NCBI GenBank assembly: GCA_030614685.1
Contig: JAUWTO010000009.1
Coordinates: 1 to 37,554 of the forward strand
Direction of reading: 5' to 3'
Length of the DNA stretch: 37,554 nt
Source: Candidatus Aminicenantota bacterium
GTDB lineage: Bacteria > Acidobacteriota > Aminicenantia > Aminicenantales > Aminicenantaceae
Shown: positions 15,460 to 23,706 of the stretch, piece after piece
Numbering within the stretch: position 1 is the stretch's first letter
Layout of the letters: every line of letters starts with the position of its first letter
Notes under the pieces: model-generated
The model's database searches: none
The model's input: only the letters and a program-made list of their open reading frames with translations
Told to the model about the DNA's origin: nothing
Program-made: the position numbers and the translations under genes

Positions 15460-15876
15460 ATGAGCCTAGAAAGCATTCTGGAAAAAATCGGGCGGGAAGC
15501 CCAAGCCGAGCGCGAGAGGATCATCCGCGAGAGCCGGGAGAAGGCTGAAAAGCTCAGATCAGAGGCTGAACTAGAGGCCCAGAAGCAGTCCGCACAGCTG
15601 CTCAAGGAATCTGCCCGTGAAGCCGAGCTGGAGGCCCACCGCCTCGTTACTCAGGCCCGGCTCCAGAAGAGGCTGCGGCTCCTCTCCTTGAAAAAGAAGC
15701 TGGTGGATGAGGTTCTGGACCAGGCCTTTGATCGCCAGACAGAAAGCGCGGTCTCGCTCAAGAGAAAGGTCGTGCTCAAGGAGGGCATTCGGGAGGAAAC
15801 CCTGGACCGGGAAACCCTCAAACAGGAGCTTCGGCCCCAGCTGGAAGGTTATATCGCCGAATTGTTGAAGAAATGA
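15460..15876 (+). CDS. V-type ATP synthase subunit E (compact form)
   Basis: A 138-residue peripheral-stalk subunit. Residues 1-85 are the usual long N-terminal helix (SLESILEKIGREAQAERERI onward). The C-terminal end, KQELRPQLEGYIAELL, matches the last helix of family members (ELRPEIAELLF type). Typical subunit E has about 185-200 residues, so most of the globular C-terminal domain between these elements is missing. There is no frameshift signature: the frame is closed by TGA that overlaps the subunit C start by four bases (ATGA). It pairs with subunit H/G and anchors A/B to I. Identity rests on the termini and operon position. Confidence 0.85.
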   Translation: MSLESILEKIGREAQAERERIIRESREKAEKLRSEAELEAQKQSAQLLKESAREAELEAHRLVTQARLQKRLRLLSLKKKLVDEVLDQAFDRQTESAVSLKRKVVLKEGIREETLDRETLKQELRPQLEGYIAELLKK

Positions 15877-16658
15877 GCACACAGAAGCGCCTGGATTACG
15901 CCTATGCTGTGGGACGCGTGCATGCCCTGGAGATCCACTTGATCGCCCGGGCTGTGTTTGAAGAGGCTGCCGAGGCAAAGGATCTGACGGGCGCCATGAA
16001 GGTGCTGGTAGATGCCGGCCGCTTTCTGGAAGACCGGGTGGAATTTCAGGATTCACGTGACCTGGACGGCTATCTGGATTCGGAGCGGGCCGTGCTGCTT
16101 ACGGATGTGGCAGCCCTGTTCCGGGAGGACGTCTTCCTGCGGATCATCCAGGAGCGGCAGCGCCCCCGGGGTCTGTGGGCTCTGGTCGAGCCCCTGTCCT
16201 ACCCGTTCGTGCGGGATTACGTGCGTCATCTGCTGGACCTGAACAACCTCAAACTGTATCTGCGTGCTAGGTATCTGGAACGCTCCGTGGATAAGGTGGA
16301 GCCGATTCTCCTGCATGGGGGATTTATCGAGGGCGAGAGGTTCACGCAGAATTTCGACCTGTCGTTCTCAGACATGAGCGAGCTGCTGCATGCGACTCCC
16401 TACCAGGACGTGTGGGACCGGGCCGTCCACACGCTGCTGGAACGGGACTCCTTTTCAGACCTGGAGCGCGGGATCGAAGATTTTATGATGATTTTTCTAC
16501 GCCGAGCCAGGCAGATCGTGTTCGGTCCGGAACCGGTTTTCGCCTTTGCCCTGGCGAGGCTCAAGGAGTTGGAACTTGTTCGCCTCATCGGAGTCGGGAA
16601 GCTTATGCAGATCCCGACTGCGGTGCTGCGCAGCCGGATAAGTGAGACCTATGTATGA
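15873..16658 (+). CDS. V-type ATP synthase subunit C (short form)
   Basis: A 261-residue all-helical central-stalk adaptor (family AhaC/NtpC), which sits between the rotor ring and subunits D/F. The N-terminus YAYAVGRVHALEIHL is the family's YxYAxxRVRALE-type start. Internal LNNLKLYLRARYL and C-terminal PVFAFALARLKELELVRLIGVGKLMQIP are strongly conserved family motifs. Family members usually have 320-350 residues, so this copy is shortened by roughly one helical repeat. The start overlaps subunit E by four bases, and the end overlaps subunit F by eight bases. Confidence 0.92.
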   Translation: MSTQKRLDYAYAVGRVHALEIHLIARAVFEEAAEAKDLTGAMKVLVDAGRFLEDRVEFQDSRDLDGYLDSERAVLLTDVAALFREDVFLRIIQERQRPRGLWALVEPLSYPFVRDYVRHLLDLNNLKLYLRARYLERSVDKVEPILLHGGFIEGERFTQNFDLSFSDMSELLHATPYQDVWDRAVHTLLERDSFSDLERGIEDFMMIFLRRARQIVFGPEPVFAFALARLKELELVRLIGVGKLMQIPTAVLRSRISETYV

Positions 16659-16977
16659 TAAAGTCGCTGTGATCGGGGATGCGGAGCTGATATTTCCCCT
16701 CCGGGCCCTGGGCATACGCGTGTTCAGCCCGGCGGATGTCGAAGAGGCCAGGCAGGCGCTGCTGAGCCTGGAGGACCAGGAGATCGCCCTGTGTTTCCTG
16801 CATGAGCGATATTTTGAACCCCTGGCCAAGGAGCGGGCGCGGCTGGAGAAAAAATTCTGTCCGGTGGTTGCCGGTTTTTCTGACTACCGGATGGTGACGG
16901 ATTACCTGGAAAAGATGATCAGCGAGATGGCTGTTAAAGCGACGGGATCCGATGCTTTGGTCAAAGGAAGGGATTGA
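16651..16977 (+). CDS. V-type ATP synthase subunit F
   Basis: A 108-residue central-stalk subunit with the CheY-like fold of the AhaF/NtpG family. The N-terminal strand VAVIGDAELIFPLRALGIRVF and helix EEARQALLSL are characteristic. Residues 50-60 (EIALCFLHERYF) are the usual 'response' strand, and VVAGFSD is the following loop. The ATG at 16651 is chosen because YDKVAVIGD is the family start; it lies inside the last codons of subunit C (eight-base overlap). The stop is two bases before the subunit A start. It binds subunit D and modulates ATPase activity. Confidence 0.93.
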   Translation: MYDKVAVIGDAELIFPLRALGIRVFSPADVEEARQALLSLEDQEIALCFLHERYFEPLAKERARLEKKFCPVVAGFSDYRMVTDYLEKMISEMAVKATGSDALVKGRD

Positions 16978-16979
16978 CG

Positions 16980-18737
16980 ATGAAACAAGGTGAGATCATT
17001 CGTGTGGCAGGCCCTCTGGTGGTGGCATCGGGATGCCTCGGGGCCAAGATGTATGATATGGTCCAGATCGGTGCTATGGGCTTGATCGGCGAGATCATCG
17101 AGCTGCGGGGGGAAGATGCGTTCATCCAGGTCTATGAGGACACGACCGGTATTGGCCCGGGTGAGCCGGTCTATCTCACGGGCGAGCCCCTGAGTGTGGA
17201 ACTGGGACCCGGGTTGATCAGTGCCATCTTCGACGGGATCCAGCGTCCTCTGGACGTGATCCGGGAGCAGCAAGGCGATTTTGTCACCCGCGGTGTCGAC
17301 CTCCCCTCCCTCGACAGGCAGAAGGCCTGGGCATTCACTCCCCTGGTCAGCGAGGGGCAGGAGGTCATGGAAGGGGATTTCCTGGGCGAAGTGGAGGAAA
17401 CCCCGCTGATCAAACACCGGATCATGGTCCCTTCCGGCATCTACGGGAAGGTCAAGGGGATCAAGCAGGGCGAGTTCCCTGTGGAGCATGTCGTCGCCCG
17501 TGTGGAAACCGAAAAAGAGACCGTCGAGATCCCGATGTTCCAGACCTGGCCCATCCGCAGGAACCGTCGGGTGTCGGAGCGGCTCATGCCCAACGAGCCG
17601 CTGGTCACAGGCCAGCGGGTTCTGGATACCCTGTTTCCCCTGGCCAAGGGTGGCACAGCCTGTGTTCCGGGGCCTTTCGGGAGCGGGAAGACCGTGGTTC
17701 AGCACCAGCTTGCCCGCTGGTCGGACGCCCAGATCATCGTTTTCGTGGCCTGCGGAGAGCGCGGCAATGAGGTGGCGGACCTGCTGCTCAGCTTTCCGGA
17801 GCTCGAAGACCCCAACACGGGGCGCCCCCTCATGGAGCGGACCATCATCATCGCCAACACCTCCAACATGCCGGTGGCGGCCCGTGAAGCCTCCATCTAC
17901 ACCGGGATGACCATTGCCGAATACTTCAGGGACATGGGCTACTCCGTGGCCCTGATGGCCGATTCCTCCAGCCGCTGGGCCGAGGCCCTGCGCGAGATCT
18001 CGGGCCGGATGGAAGAGATGCCCGGCGAGGAAGGCTACCCCGCCTACCTGGCGAGCCGGATCGCGGCGTTTTACGAACGCGCCGGCAAGGTGAAGTGCCT
18101 GGGTTCGGATGAGCGCATCGGTGCCTTGAGCGTGATCGGCGCTGTCTCACCTCCCGGAGGTGACCTGTCCGATCCCGTGGTCCAGTCCACGCTCAAGGTG
18201 GTAAAGGTCTTCTGGGCCCTGGATGACAGGCTGGCCAATGCCCGCCACTTCCCTGCCATCAACTGGCTGAACAGCTATTCTCTCTACGTAGAAAACATCA
18301 AGGATTTCTGGAAGACCGAGGTGGCCGAGGACTTCGTTGCTCTCCGCCAAGAGGCCATGCGCCTGCTGGAGGAGGAGGCGGAACTGCAGGAGATCGCCCG
18401 CCTGGTGGGCGTGGAGTCCCTTTCCCTGAAAGACCGCCTGATTTTGGAATCGGCCCGCTCTATCCGGGAGGATTTCCTGCACCAGAATGCGTTCCACCCT
18501 CAGGACACCTACACCTCGCTGCGAAAACAGTACCTCATGCTGCGGGCCATCATCCATTTCCACGGAGCGGCCCTCAAGGCGCTGGAGCAGGGTGTGGAGA
18601 TGGAGAGCATCCTGGGCCTGGAGGTGCGCGAAAAAATGTCCAAGATCAAGTTCCTGAGCGAAGAGGACACCGCGGCCCTGGATGTGTACATCGAGATCGA
18701 CGGCGCGTTCAGGGAACTGCTCAAGAGTGAACAGTGA
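16980..18737 (+). CDS. atpA: V-type ATP synthase catalytic subunit A
   Basis: A 585-residue catalytic subunit. The Walker A loop GPFGSGKT lies around 230-237. The non-homologous region specific to subunit A precedes it (about 110-190), and [34 protein letters not shown] is the Walker B/catalytic region. It hydrolyses or makes ATP in alternation with subunit B. The start is ATG 16980-16982, two bases after the subunit F stop; a TTG two codons earlier overlaps that stop. Length matches archaeal and Thermus A subunits (about 580-590), so no intein or deletion is present. Confidence 0.97.
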   Translation: MKQGEIIRVAGPLVVASGCLGAKMYDMVQIGAMGLIGEIIELRGEDAFIQVYEDTTGIGPGEPVYLTGEPLSVELGPGLISAIFDGIQRPLDVIREQQGDFVTRGVDLPSLDRQKAWAFTPLVSEGQEVMEGDFLGEVEETPLIKHRIMVPSGIYGKVKGIKQGEFPVEHVVARVETEKETVEIPMFQTWPIRRNRRVSERLMPNEPLVTGQRVLDTLFPLAKGGTACVPGPFGSGKTVVQHQLARWSDAQIIVFVACGERGNEVADLLLSFPELEDPNTGRPLMERTIIIANTSNMPVAAREASIYTGMTIAEYFRDMGYSVALMADSSSRWAEALREISGRMEEMPGEEGYPAYLASRIAAFYERAGKVKCLGSDERIGALSVIGAVSPPGGDLSDPVVQSTLKVVKVFWALDDRLANARHFPAINWLNSYSLYVENIKDFWKTEVAEDFVALRQEAMRLLEEEAELQEIARLVGVESLSLKDRLILESARSIREDFLHQNAFHPQDTYTSLRKQYLMLRAIIHFHGAALKALEQGVEMESILGLEVREKMSKIKFLSEEDTAALDVYIEIDGAFRELLKSEQ

Positions 18738-18750
18738 GGGACGGAGTACC

Positions 18751-20127
18751 ATGTACAAAGAATATTTGACCGTATCGAATATCACAGGGCCTTTGGTCAT
18801 CGTCGAAAAGATCACCGAGGTAAAATACGGAGAGCTGGTGGAGATCGAGACTGCCGATGGGCAGCTGCGCCGGGGTTCGGTGCTCGACATCTCTACCGAG
18901 CGGGCCGTGGTCCAGGTCTTCGAGGGCACGTCCGGCCTGGATGTGGACAAGTCTCGGGTTCGGTTCCTGGGAAGATCCCAGAAACTGGGCGTATCGGAAG
19001 AGATCATGGGCCGGATCTTTGACGGATCTGGAAATCCCAAGGACAAGGGCCCCCAGATCATTCCCGATAAGATGCTCGATATCAACGGCAGCCCAATAAA
19101 TCCTCAGGCCCGGGACTATCCCTCCGAGTTTATCCAGACAGGGATCTCTTCCATCGACGGCATGAATCCTCTGGTCCGGGGGCAGAAGCTGCCCCTCTTT
19201 TCCGGGAGCGGCCTGCCCCATTCCCGCATCGCGGCCCAGATAGCCCGGCAGGCGGCGGTCCTGGGTAAGGAGGAAAAGTTCGCCGTGGTGTTCGGAGCCA
19301 TGGGGATCACCTTCGAGGAAGCCAACTTTTTCATCGAGGATTTCCGCAATACCGGAGCCCTGGAGCGGGCGGTGCTCTTCCTCAACTTAGCCAATGAGCC
19401 GCCCATCGAGCGGATCGCCACACCGAGGCTGGCGCTGACCTGTGCCGAATACCTGGCTTTTGAATTGGACATGCATGTGCTCGTCATCCTGGTGGACTAC
19501 ACGTTCTATGCCGAGGCCCTGCGTGAGATCTCCGCCGCCCGCAAGGAAGTGCCCGGACGGCGCGGTTACCCCGGTTACCTGTACACGGACCTGGCCTCCA
19601 TGTACGAGCGGGCCGGCCGCATCAAGAACAAAGCAGGCTCCATCACCTCCATCCCCATCCTGACCATGCCCGAGGACGACAAGACCCACCCTATCGCGGA
19701 CCTCACCGGCTACATCACCGAGGGCCAGATCATGCTCAGCCGGGAGCTGCACCGTAAGGGCATCTACCCGCCCATCGACGTGCTGCCGTCGCTGTCCCGC
19801 CTCAAGGACAAAGGGATCGGAGAGGGTAAGACCCGGGAGGATCATGCCGATGTTCTCAACCAGCTGTTCGCGTGTTATGCGCGCGGGAAGGAGGCCCGGG
19901 AACTGGCCCTGATCCTGGGAGAGGCCGCCCTTTCGGAAGTGGACAAGCTGTTTCTGACGTTCGCAGACCGCTACGAGAACGAGTTTGTCCGGCAGGGCGA
20001 GTTCGAGGCCCGCTCCATCATCGACACCCTCGATATGGGCTGGGATCTCCTCCGCACCATTCCTCGAGCCGAACTGAAGCGCATCCGACCGGAGTTCATG
20101 GACAAATATTATCCTGAAAGCCAATGA
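18751..20127 (+). CDS. atpB: V-type ATP synthase regulatory subunit B
   Basis: A 458-residue non-catalytic subunit. The N-terminal barrel starts [18 protein letters not shown], the nucleotide-binding region has [20 protein letters not shown] (no lysine P-loop, as expected for subunit B), and [39 protein letters not shown] is the family signature. The C-terminus ends in a helical bundle. The start is ATG 18751 with ACGGAG six bases upstream; the gap to subunit A is 13 bases. The stop overlaps the subunit D start by four bases (ATGA). Confidence 0.97.
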   Translation: MYKEYLTVSNITGPLVIVEKITEVKYGELVEIETADGQLRRGSVLDISTERAVVQVFEGTSGLDVDKSRVRFLGRSQKLGVSEEIMGRIFDGSGNPKDKGPQIIPDKMLDINGSPINPQARDYPSEFIQTGISSIDGMNPLVRGQKLPLFSGSGLPHSRIAAQIARQAAVLGKEEKFAVVFGAMGITFEEANFFIEDFRNTGALERAVLFLNLANEPPIERIATPRLALTCAEYLAFELDMHVLVILVDYTFYAEALREISAARKEVPGRRGYPGYLYTDLASMYERAGRIKNKAGSITSIPILTMPEDDKTHPIADLTGYITEGQIMLSRELHRKGIYPPIDVLPSLSRLKDKGIGEGKTREDHADVLNQLFACYARGKEARELALILGEAALSEVDKLFLTFADRYENEFVRQGEFEARSIIDTLDMGWDLLRTIPRAELKRIRPEFMDKYYPESQ

Positions 20128-20735
20128 GACTTAACGTCAATCCCAACCGCATGGAGCTGCTGCGCCTGCGCAAGCGCCTTGTCCTGGCGGAACGGGGACA
20201 CAAGCTGCTCAAGGACAAGCTGGAGGAGATCATGCGCCGCTTCCTGGAGCTCATGCGCGAGCTCTCCCAGCGTCAAAAGGGAGTTGGCGAGAAACTCGAC
20301 AAGGTGTTTCTCTCGTTTGCCCTGGCGCGCTGCCGGCATTCCCAGGAAGACCTGGAAGAGCTTATCCCCGAGGGAGAACTGCTGCTGGATGTCACGCCCC
20401 AGAAGGTCTTCAACCTCTCCATTCCCAAATTCGATGTCAGGAGCCTGGAGCTGTCGGACTATGACCTGATCAATACCGAGAGCGAGATCGACGTGGGATT
20501 GAAGACCATGCGGGAACTGCTGCCGGATCTCATGGAGATAGCGCGGCTCTGGAAGGCAGTGGAACTCCTGGCCCGGGAGATAGAGGTCACACGGCGCCGG
20601 GTCAATGCCCTGGAGCATATCCTCCTCCCCAACATCAAGGAAACCATCAGGTACATTTCGAACCGGCTGGAGGAGATGGAGCGGTCGTTCCAGGTCCAGC
20701 TCATGCGGGTCAAAGAAATCATTGGGGAACACTAG
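20124..20735 (+). CDS. V-type ATP synthase rotor-shaft subunit D
   Basis: A 203-residue protein of two long antiparallel helices. The N-terminal part has the family signature [30 protein letters not shown] and the C-terminal part has [24 protein letters not shown]. It is the central rotor shaft that turns inside A3B3 and connects through F and C to the K ring. Length is normal. It is the last ATPase gene and follows subunit B with a four-base overlap. Confidence 0.96.
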   Translation: MRLNVNPNRMELLRLRKRLVLAERGHKLLKDKLEEIMRRFLELMRELSQRQKGVGEKLDKVFLSFALARCRHSQEDLEELIPEGELLLDVTPQKVFNLSIPKFDVRSLELSDYDLINTESEIDVGLKTMRELLPDLMEIARLWKAVELLAREIEVTRRRVNALEHILLPNIKETIRYISNRLEEMERSFQVQLMRVKEIIGEH

Positions 20736-20743
20736 GAGAACAC

Positions 20744-21376
20744 ATGCGTACACACCGTTTCCAGCGTCTGTCTGCCGTCATATGGCTGGTCCTCTTCCTG
20801 TGTGTACTGCCGAACATCGGCTGCAGATCGGAGGGAGTGGCACAGGAAGCTCGCACCCAGAAGGAGGACCCCCCGGTTCAGCGGACCGATTCGGCGGCTG
20901 CCGCAGACGAAGACGTGCTGAGCAATGCGGCGCTCGATGGGAGACTGCAGGCCGTGCTCACCGCGCTCAGGAATGGAGCGAACGTAAACGCCCTGGATCA
21001 GGAAAAGCGATCGGCACTGATGCTGGCCGCCTTTAACGGCCACACGGAGGTCGTGCGTGCCCTGATCGAGAAGGGTGCAAACGTCCACACCACGGACAAC
21101 ATGGGGCGGAACGCCCTGATGTATGCGTCCAGCGGTCCCAGTCCGGACACGGTCCGGCTGCTCCTGGAAAACAAGGTGGACCCCAATGTCCAGGACACGG
21201 GGGAGGGCTGGACGGCCCTCATGTTCGCGGCCGGAGAGGGACTGGCCGAGGTGGTTCATATCCTCCTGGAACACCGGGCGGACAGGACACTCAAAGACGT
21301 GGATGGGGATACGGCCCTGGATTTTGCCCGGAAAAACGGACACACACTGGTCGTGAGGATCCTTTCAGGAAACTGA
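20744..21376 (+). CDS. Exported ankyrin-repeat protein
   Basis: A 210-residue protein. Residues 5-27 are a signal sequence (basic MRTHRFQR, hydrophobic core, then PNIGC), with a cysteine at 27 that resembles but does not match a strict lipobox (Asn at -3). A low-complexity linker follows to about 55. Four ankyrin repeats follow: NAALDGRLQAVLTALRNGANVN, SALMLAAFNGHTEVVRALIEKGANVH, NALMYASSGPSPDTVRLLLENKVDPN, TALMFAAGEGLAEVVHILLEHRADRT, and a fifth partial. Ankyrin repeats mediate protein binding. The start is eight bases after subunit D with AGGAGA upstream, so it is likely co-transcribed with the V-ATPase. Function unknown. Confidence 0.88.
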   Translation: MRTHRFQRLSAVIWLVLFLCVLPNIGCRSEGVAQEARTQKEDPPVQRTDSAAAADEDVLSNAALDGRLQAVLTALRNGANVNALDQEKRSALMLAAFNGHTEVVRALIEKGANVHTTDNMGRNALMYASSGPSPDTVRLLLENKVDPNVQDTGEGWTALMFAAGEGLAEVVHILLEHRADRTLKDVDGDTALDFARKNGHTLVVRILSGN

Positions 21377-21383
21377 GCGGCAC

Positions 21384-22664
21384 TTATTTATAGAGGAGGT
21401 ACGGCCTCCGCTTTCGGAGAAAGAGCTCTTCGTCCCGGTTTACTCCCTCCATCAGGGCCGAGAAGGCCAGTTCGCCCCGCAGGAAGCGGGCCAGGTCTTC
21501 CGTCCCGAACATCAGTGTCAGGCTGTTCGACTCCTGGTAGATCTTTTCGGGATACTGCTCCTTGAGTACGCGAATAAGTTCCAGGGAAAACCGAACCGAG
21601 GGGAAGCGGCTCCTTTCTTGGAGGTGGATCCGCATCCCGTGGCAGACCCGGTCCTTGTAGGGCGGGTCCGCGCTCTTCCCGGGAATCGAGCGGGGCGTAT
21701 ACACCAGGCTTTCCAGCTCCACCTCCTCGAGGACCGCCGGGGGCAGCCGGCCGGCAACATCTTCCGGATCCAGCCAGGGGGCTCCCCAGAGAAGGAAGGG
21801 CTCCTCTGTGCCCAGGCCCTGGTTCAGGATGATGCCCCCCAGCAGCCCGGTGCCCGGATAGGCCACGGCCGCATCGGAGGTGGGGATGTTGGGGGAGGTG
21901 GCGATCCATGGGAGCCCGGTGTCCTGCCAGCTGAAGTGCCTCTGCCAGCCCTCCATGAGAATGAGGTTCAGGTCGATATTTCCGGGAACCCACCCCTGGC
22001 CCTTCATCATGGCCGCCAGTTCTCCACAGGTCAGGCCATAGCGTATGGGGATGGGAAGGGCCCCGATGAAAGATTCATATCTCGGTTCGAGAAGCGGACC
22101 TTCCACCAAGGTCCCGCCCGTGGGATTGGGGCGGTCGAGCACGTAGACGGGAAGCCCGGCCCGGGCCGCAGCCTCCATCACGTACTTGAGGGTTGTGATG
22201 TAGGTGTAAAACCGCGTTCCCACGTCCTGGATGTCATATACGAAGGCATCGATGTGTGCCATCTGTTCCGGCGTAGGGCGTCGGGTCTTCCCATACAGGC
22301 TGAATATCTTGATTCCCTCCAGCCCGGTGTCACCGACATCCTCTCCTCCCTCGATCCGGCCCGTGAATCCGTGTTCCGGAGAGAATATGGCCCGGACGTC
22401 GACACCTTTGTCCATGAGGGCTCGGTATAAGGGGGTCCCGCCCGGGAGCACGGCCGTGTGGTTGATGACCAGTCCCAGCCTTTTGTCCTGGAGTTCTCTG
22501 GGGAACTGTGCAACGAAGGACTCGTTCCCCAGCTTGACCCTGGCCCCGGGAGAGGCCTGATGGGAGCGGGGCGTGTTGGTTATGGCGGCGAAGGAAAACA
22601 GGAGTGGAGCGAGACAAAAAACCGCCGGCCTGATCCTGGAACTGAACGACCCTCTTCCTCTCAT
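21384..22664 (-). CDS. NamZ/DUF1343-type exo-beta-N-acetylmuramidase
   Basis: A 426-residue protein of the DUF1343 family. A B. subtilis member, NamZ, is an exo-beta-N-acetylmuramidase that removes MurNAc from peptidoglycan fragments. Conserved elements include KRLGLVINHTAV, FSPEHGFTG, DVGTRFYTYITTLKYVMEAA (about 127-148), VLDRPNPTGG and PTSDAAVAYPGTGL. A hydrophobic N-terminus (IRPAVFCLAPLLFSFAAI) indicates export. The ATG at 22662-22664 is chosen because it overlaps the dCMP deaminase stop (ATGA) and precedes the signal sequence; a longer reading would enter that gene. It converges on the ankyrin gene with a seven-base gap. Confidence 0.9.
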   Translation of the reverse strand: MRGRGSFSSRIRPAVFCLAPLLFSFAAITNTPRSHQASPGARVKLGNESFVAQFPRELQDKRLGLVINHTAVLPGGTPLYRALMDKGVDVRAIFSPEHGFTGRIEGGEDVGDTGLEGIKIFSLYGKTRRPTPEQMAHIDAFVYDIQDVGTRFYTYITTLKYVMEAAARAGLPVYVLDRPNPTGGTLVEGPLLEPRYESFIGALPIPIRYGLTCGELAAMMKGQGWVPGNIDLNLILMEGWQRHFSWQDTGLPWIATSPNIPTSDAAVAYPGTGLLGGIILNQGLGTEEPFLLWGAPWLDPEDVAGRLPPAVLEEVELESLVYTPRSIPGKSADPPYKDRVCHGMRIHLQERSRFPSVRFSLELIRVLKEQYPEKIYQESNSLTLMFGTEDLARFLRGELAFSALMEGVNRDEELFLRKRRPYLLYK

Positions 22665-23170
22665 CCGTACTGATGCGTGTCGTCGATGATGTCGTTCTCT
22701 TTCCAGTCTTTGGCCCATTGGCTGATCCGGAATATCTTCATCTTGCCGTCGGCCGTGGAGCTTATCACATGGTTCAGCCCGCAGTTGACGATCATCTTCT
22801 TGCAGATAAAACAGGGGAAGGCGTTGATGGGGTTGTCCTCACCGTAGATGCTGCCGTAGATGTACATGTCCCCGCCCAGCAGGCTGACCCCGGCCCTGGC
22901 GGCGTTGATGATGGCGTTCTGCTCGGCGTGGACGCTCCGGCACAGCTCGTAGCGCTGGCCGTGCGGGATCTTCAGCTTGTCCCGGAGGCATTCTCCATGT
23001 TCGAAGCTGTCCTTGGTCTTGCGCGGAGCTCCCACATAGCCGGTGGAGATGATCTGGTCGTCTCGGATGATGATGGCTCCGATGGAACGCCGGAAACAGG
23101 TGCTGCGGCGGGCCACCTCCTTGGCGATGCCCAGATAATACTCATGTTTGGTGACGCGCTTCGGGGTCAT
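22661..23170 (-). CDS. dCMP deaminase family protein
   Basis: A 169-residue zinc-dependent cytidine/dCMP deaminase. The catalytic motif is H81-A-E83 (SVHAEQNAIINAA), and the remaining zinc ligands are P-C120-F-I-C123. The N-terminal YYLGIAKEVARRSTCFRRSIGAIIIRDDQI is the typical dCMP deaminase start. It makes dUMP for dTMP synthesis; the known family member can alternatively be the ComEB type. ATGA overlaps join it to the kinase gene upstream and the NamZ gene downstream. Confidence 0.94.
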   Translation of the reverse strand: MTPKRVTKHEYYLGIAKEVARRSTCFRRSIGAIIIRDDQIISTGYVGAPRKTKDSFEHGECLRDKLKIPHGQRYELCRSVHAEQNAIINAARAGVSLLGGDMYIYGSIYGEDNPINAFPCFICKKMIVNCGLNHVISSTADGKMKIFRISQWAKDWKENDIIDDTHQYG

Positions 23171-23706
23171 AGAAAAGCCTCCAGTTTTTTGTGATATTCC
23201 TCTAGGGTCCCGTTGTTATGTATTGAATAATCCGCCATCTGCATGCAGGTCTCCAGTTGCTGGGCCATGGGGTCCCGGGTTTTTTCCTGGTCCTCCTTGG
23301 CCTTGAAGTCTTTGAGGGAGGTCGCCGATTCATCGCGTCCCCGAGACGCGGCCCGTTGAAAGCGGACCTCCTCCGGTGCATCGATGGCCAGCAGGATGAA
23401 ATTCCCCTGGCTGCGCCAGTATTCGATTTCGCTCGGGTTCCGGATGCTGTCGATAATGCTGTCGCCCGTGACCTTGTCCATGACCCGGCGGGCCAGGATG
23501 TCCGGGCCGAACCGCTGCCTCAGCTCGTTCCCTTCCCTGATCAAATGGTCCCGGGTCGGCTCCAGGTTTTTCTGCCGCAGCTCGTCCCGGATGACATCGG
23601 ACTGAGAAAAATAGGTGAAGCCATGGCCCATAAAAAAGGCCGCTGCCTCTCCCTTGCCCGAGGCGTTGGTACCTGTCAGCCCGATGAGCCTTCTTCCGGT
23701 CTTCAT
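23167..23706 (-). CDS. UPF0200-like P-loop kinase family protein
   Basis: A 179-residue P-loop protein with Walker A GTNASGKGE (12-20). The pattern GLTGTNASGKGEAAAFF, SDVIRDELRQKNLEPTRDHL, IRNPSEIEYWR and ADYSIHNNGTLEEYHKKLEAF closely follows the UPF0200/archaeal nucleotide-kinase-like family (related to dephospho-CoA and nucleoside monophosphate kinases). The start at ATG 23704-23706 sits on the stop of the aldehyde dehydrogenase (ATGA), immediately before the Walker A strand. A longer reading would lie inside that gene. Next to dCMP deaminase, a deoxynucleotide monophosphate kinase role is reasonable but unproven. Confidence 0.8.
   Translation of the reverse strand: MKTGRRLIGLTGTNASGKGEAAAFFMGHGFTYFSQSDVIRDELRQKNLEPTRDHLIREGNELRQRFGPDILARRVMDKVTGDSIIDSIRNPSEIEYWRSQGNFILLAIDAPEEVRFQRAASRGRDESATSLKDFKAKEDQEKTRDPMAQQLETCMQMADYSIHNNGTLEEYHKKLEAFL

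Noticed and set aside
15460-15876. Frameshift in V-ATPase subunit E
   Set aside because: The missing globular domain is not found in another frame before the subunit C start, which overlaps the stop cleanly.
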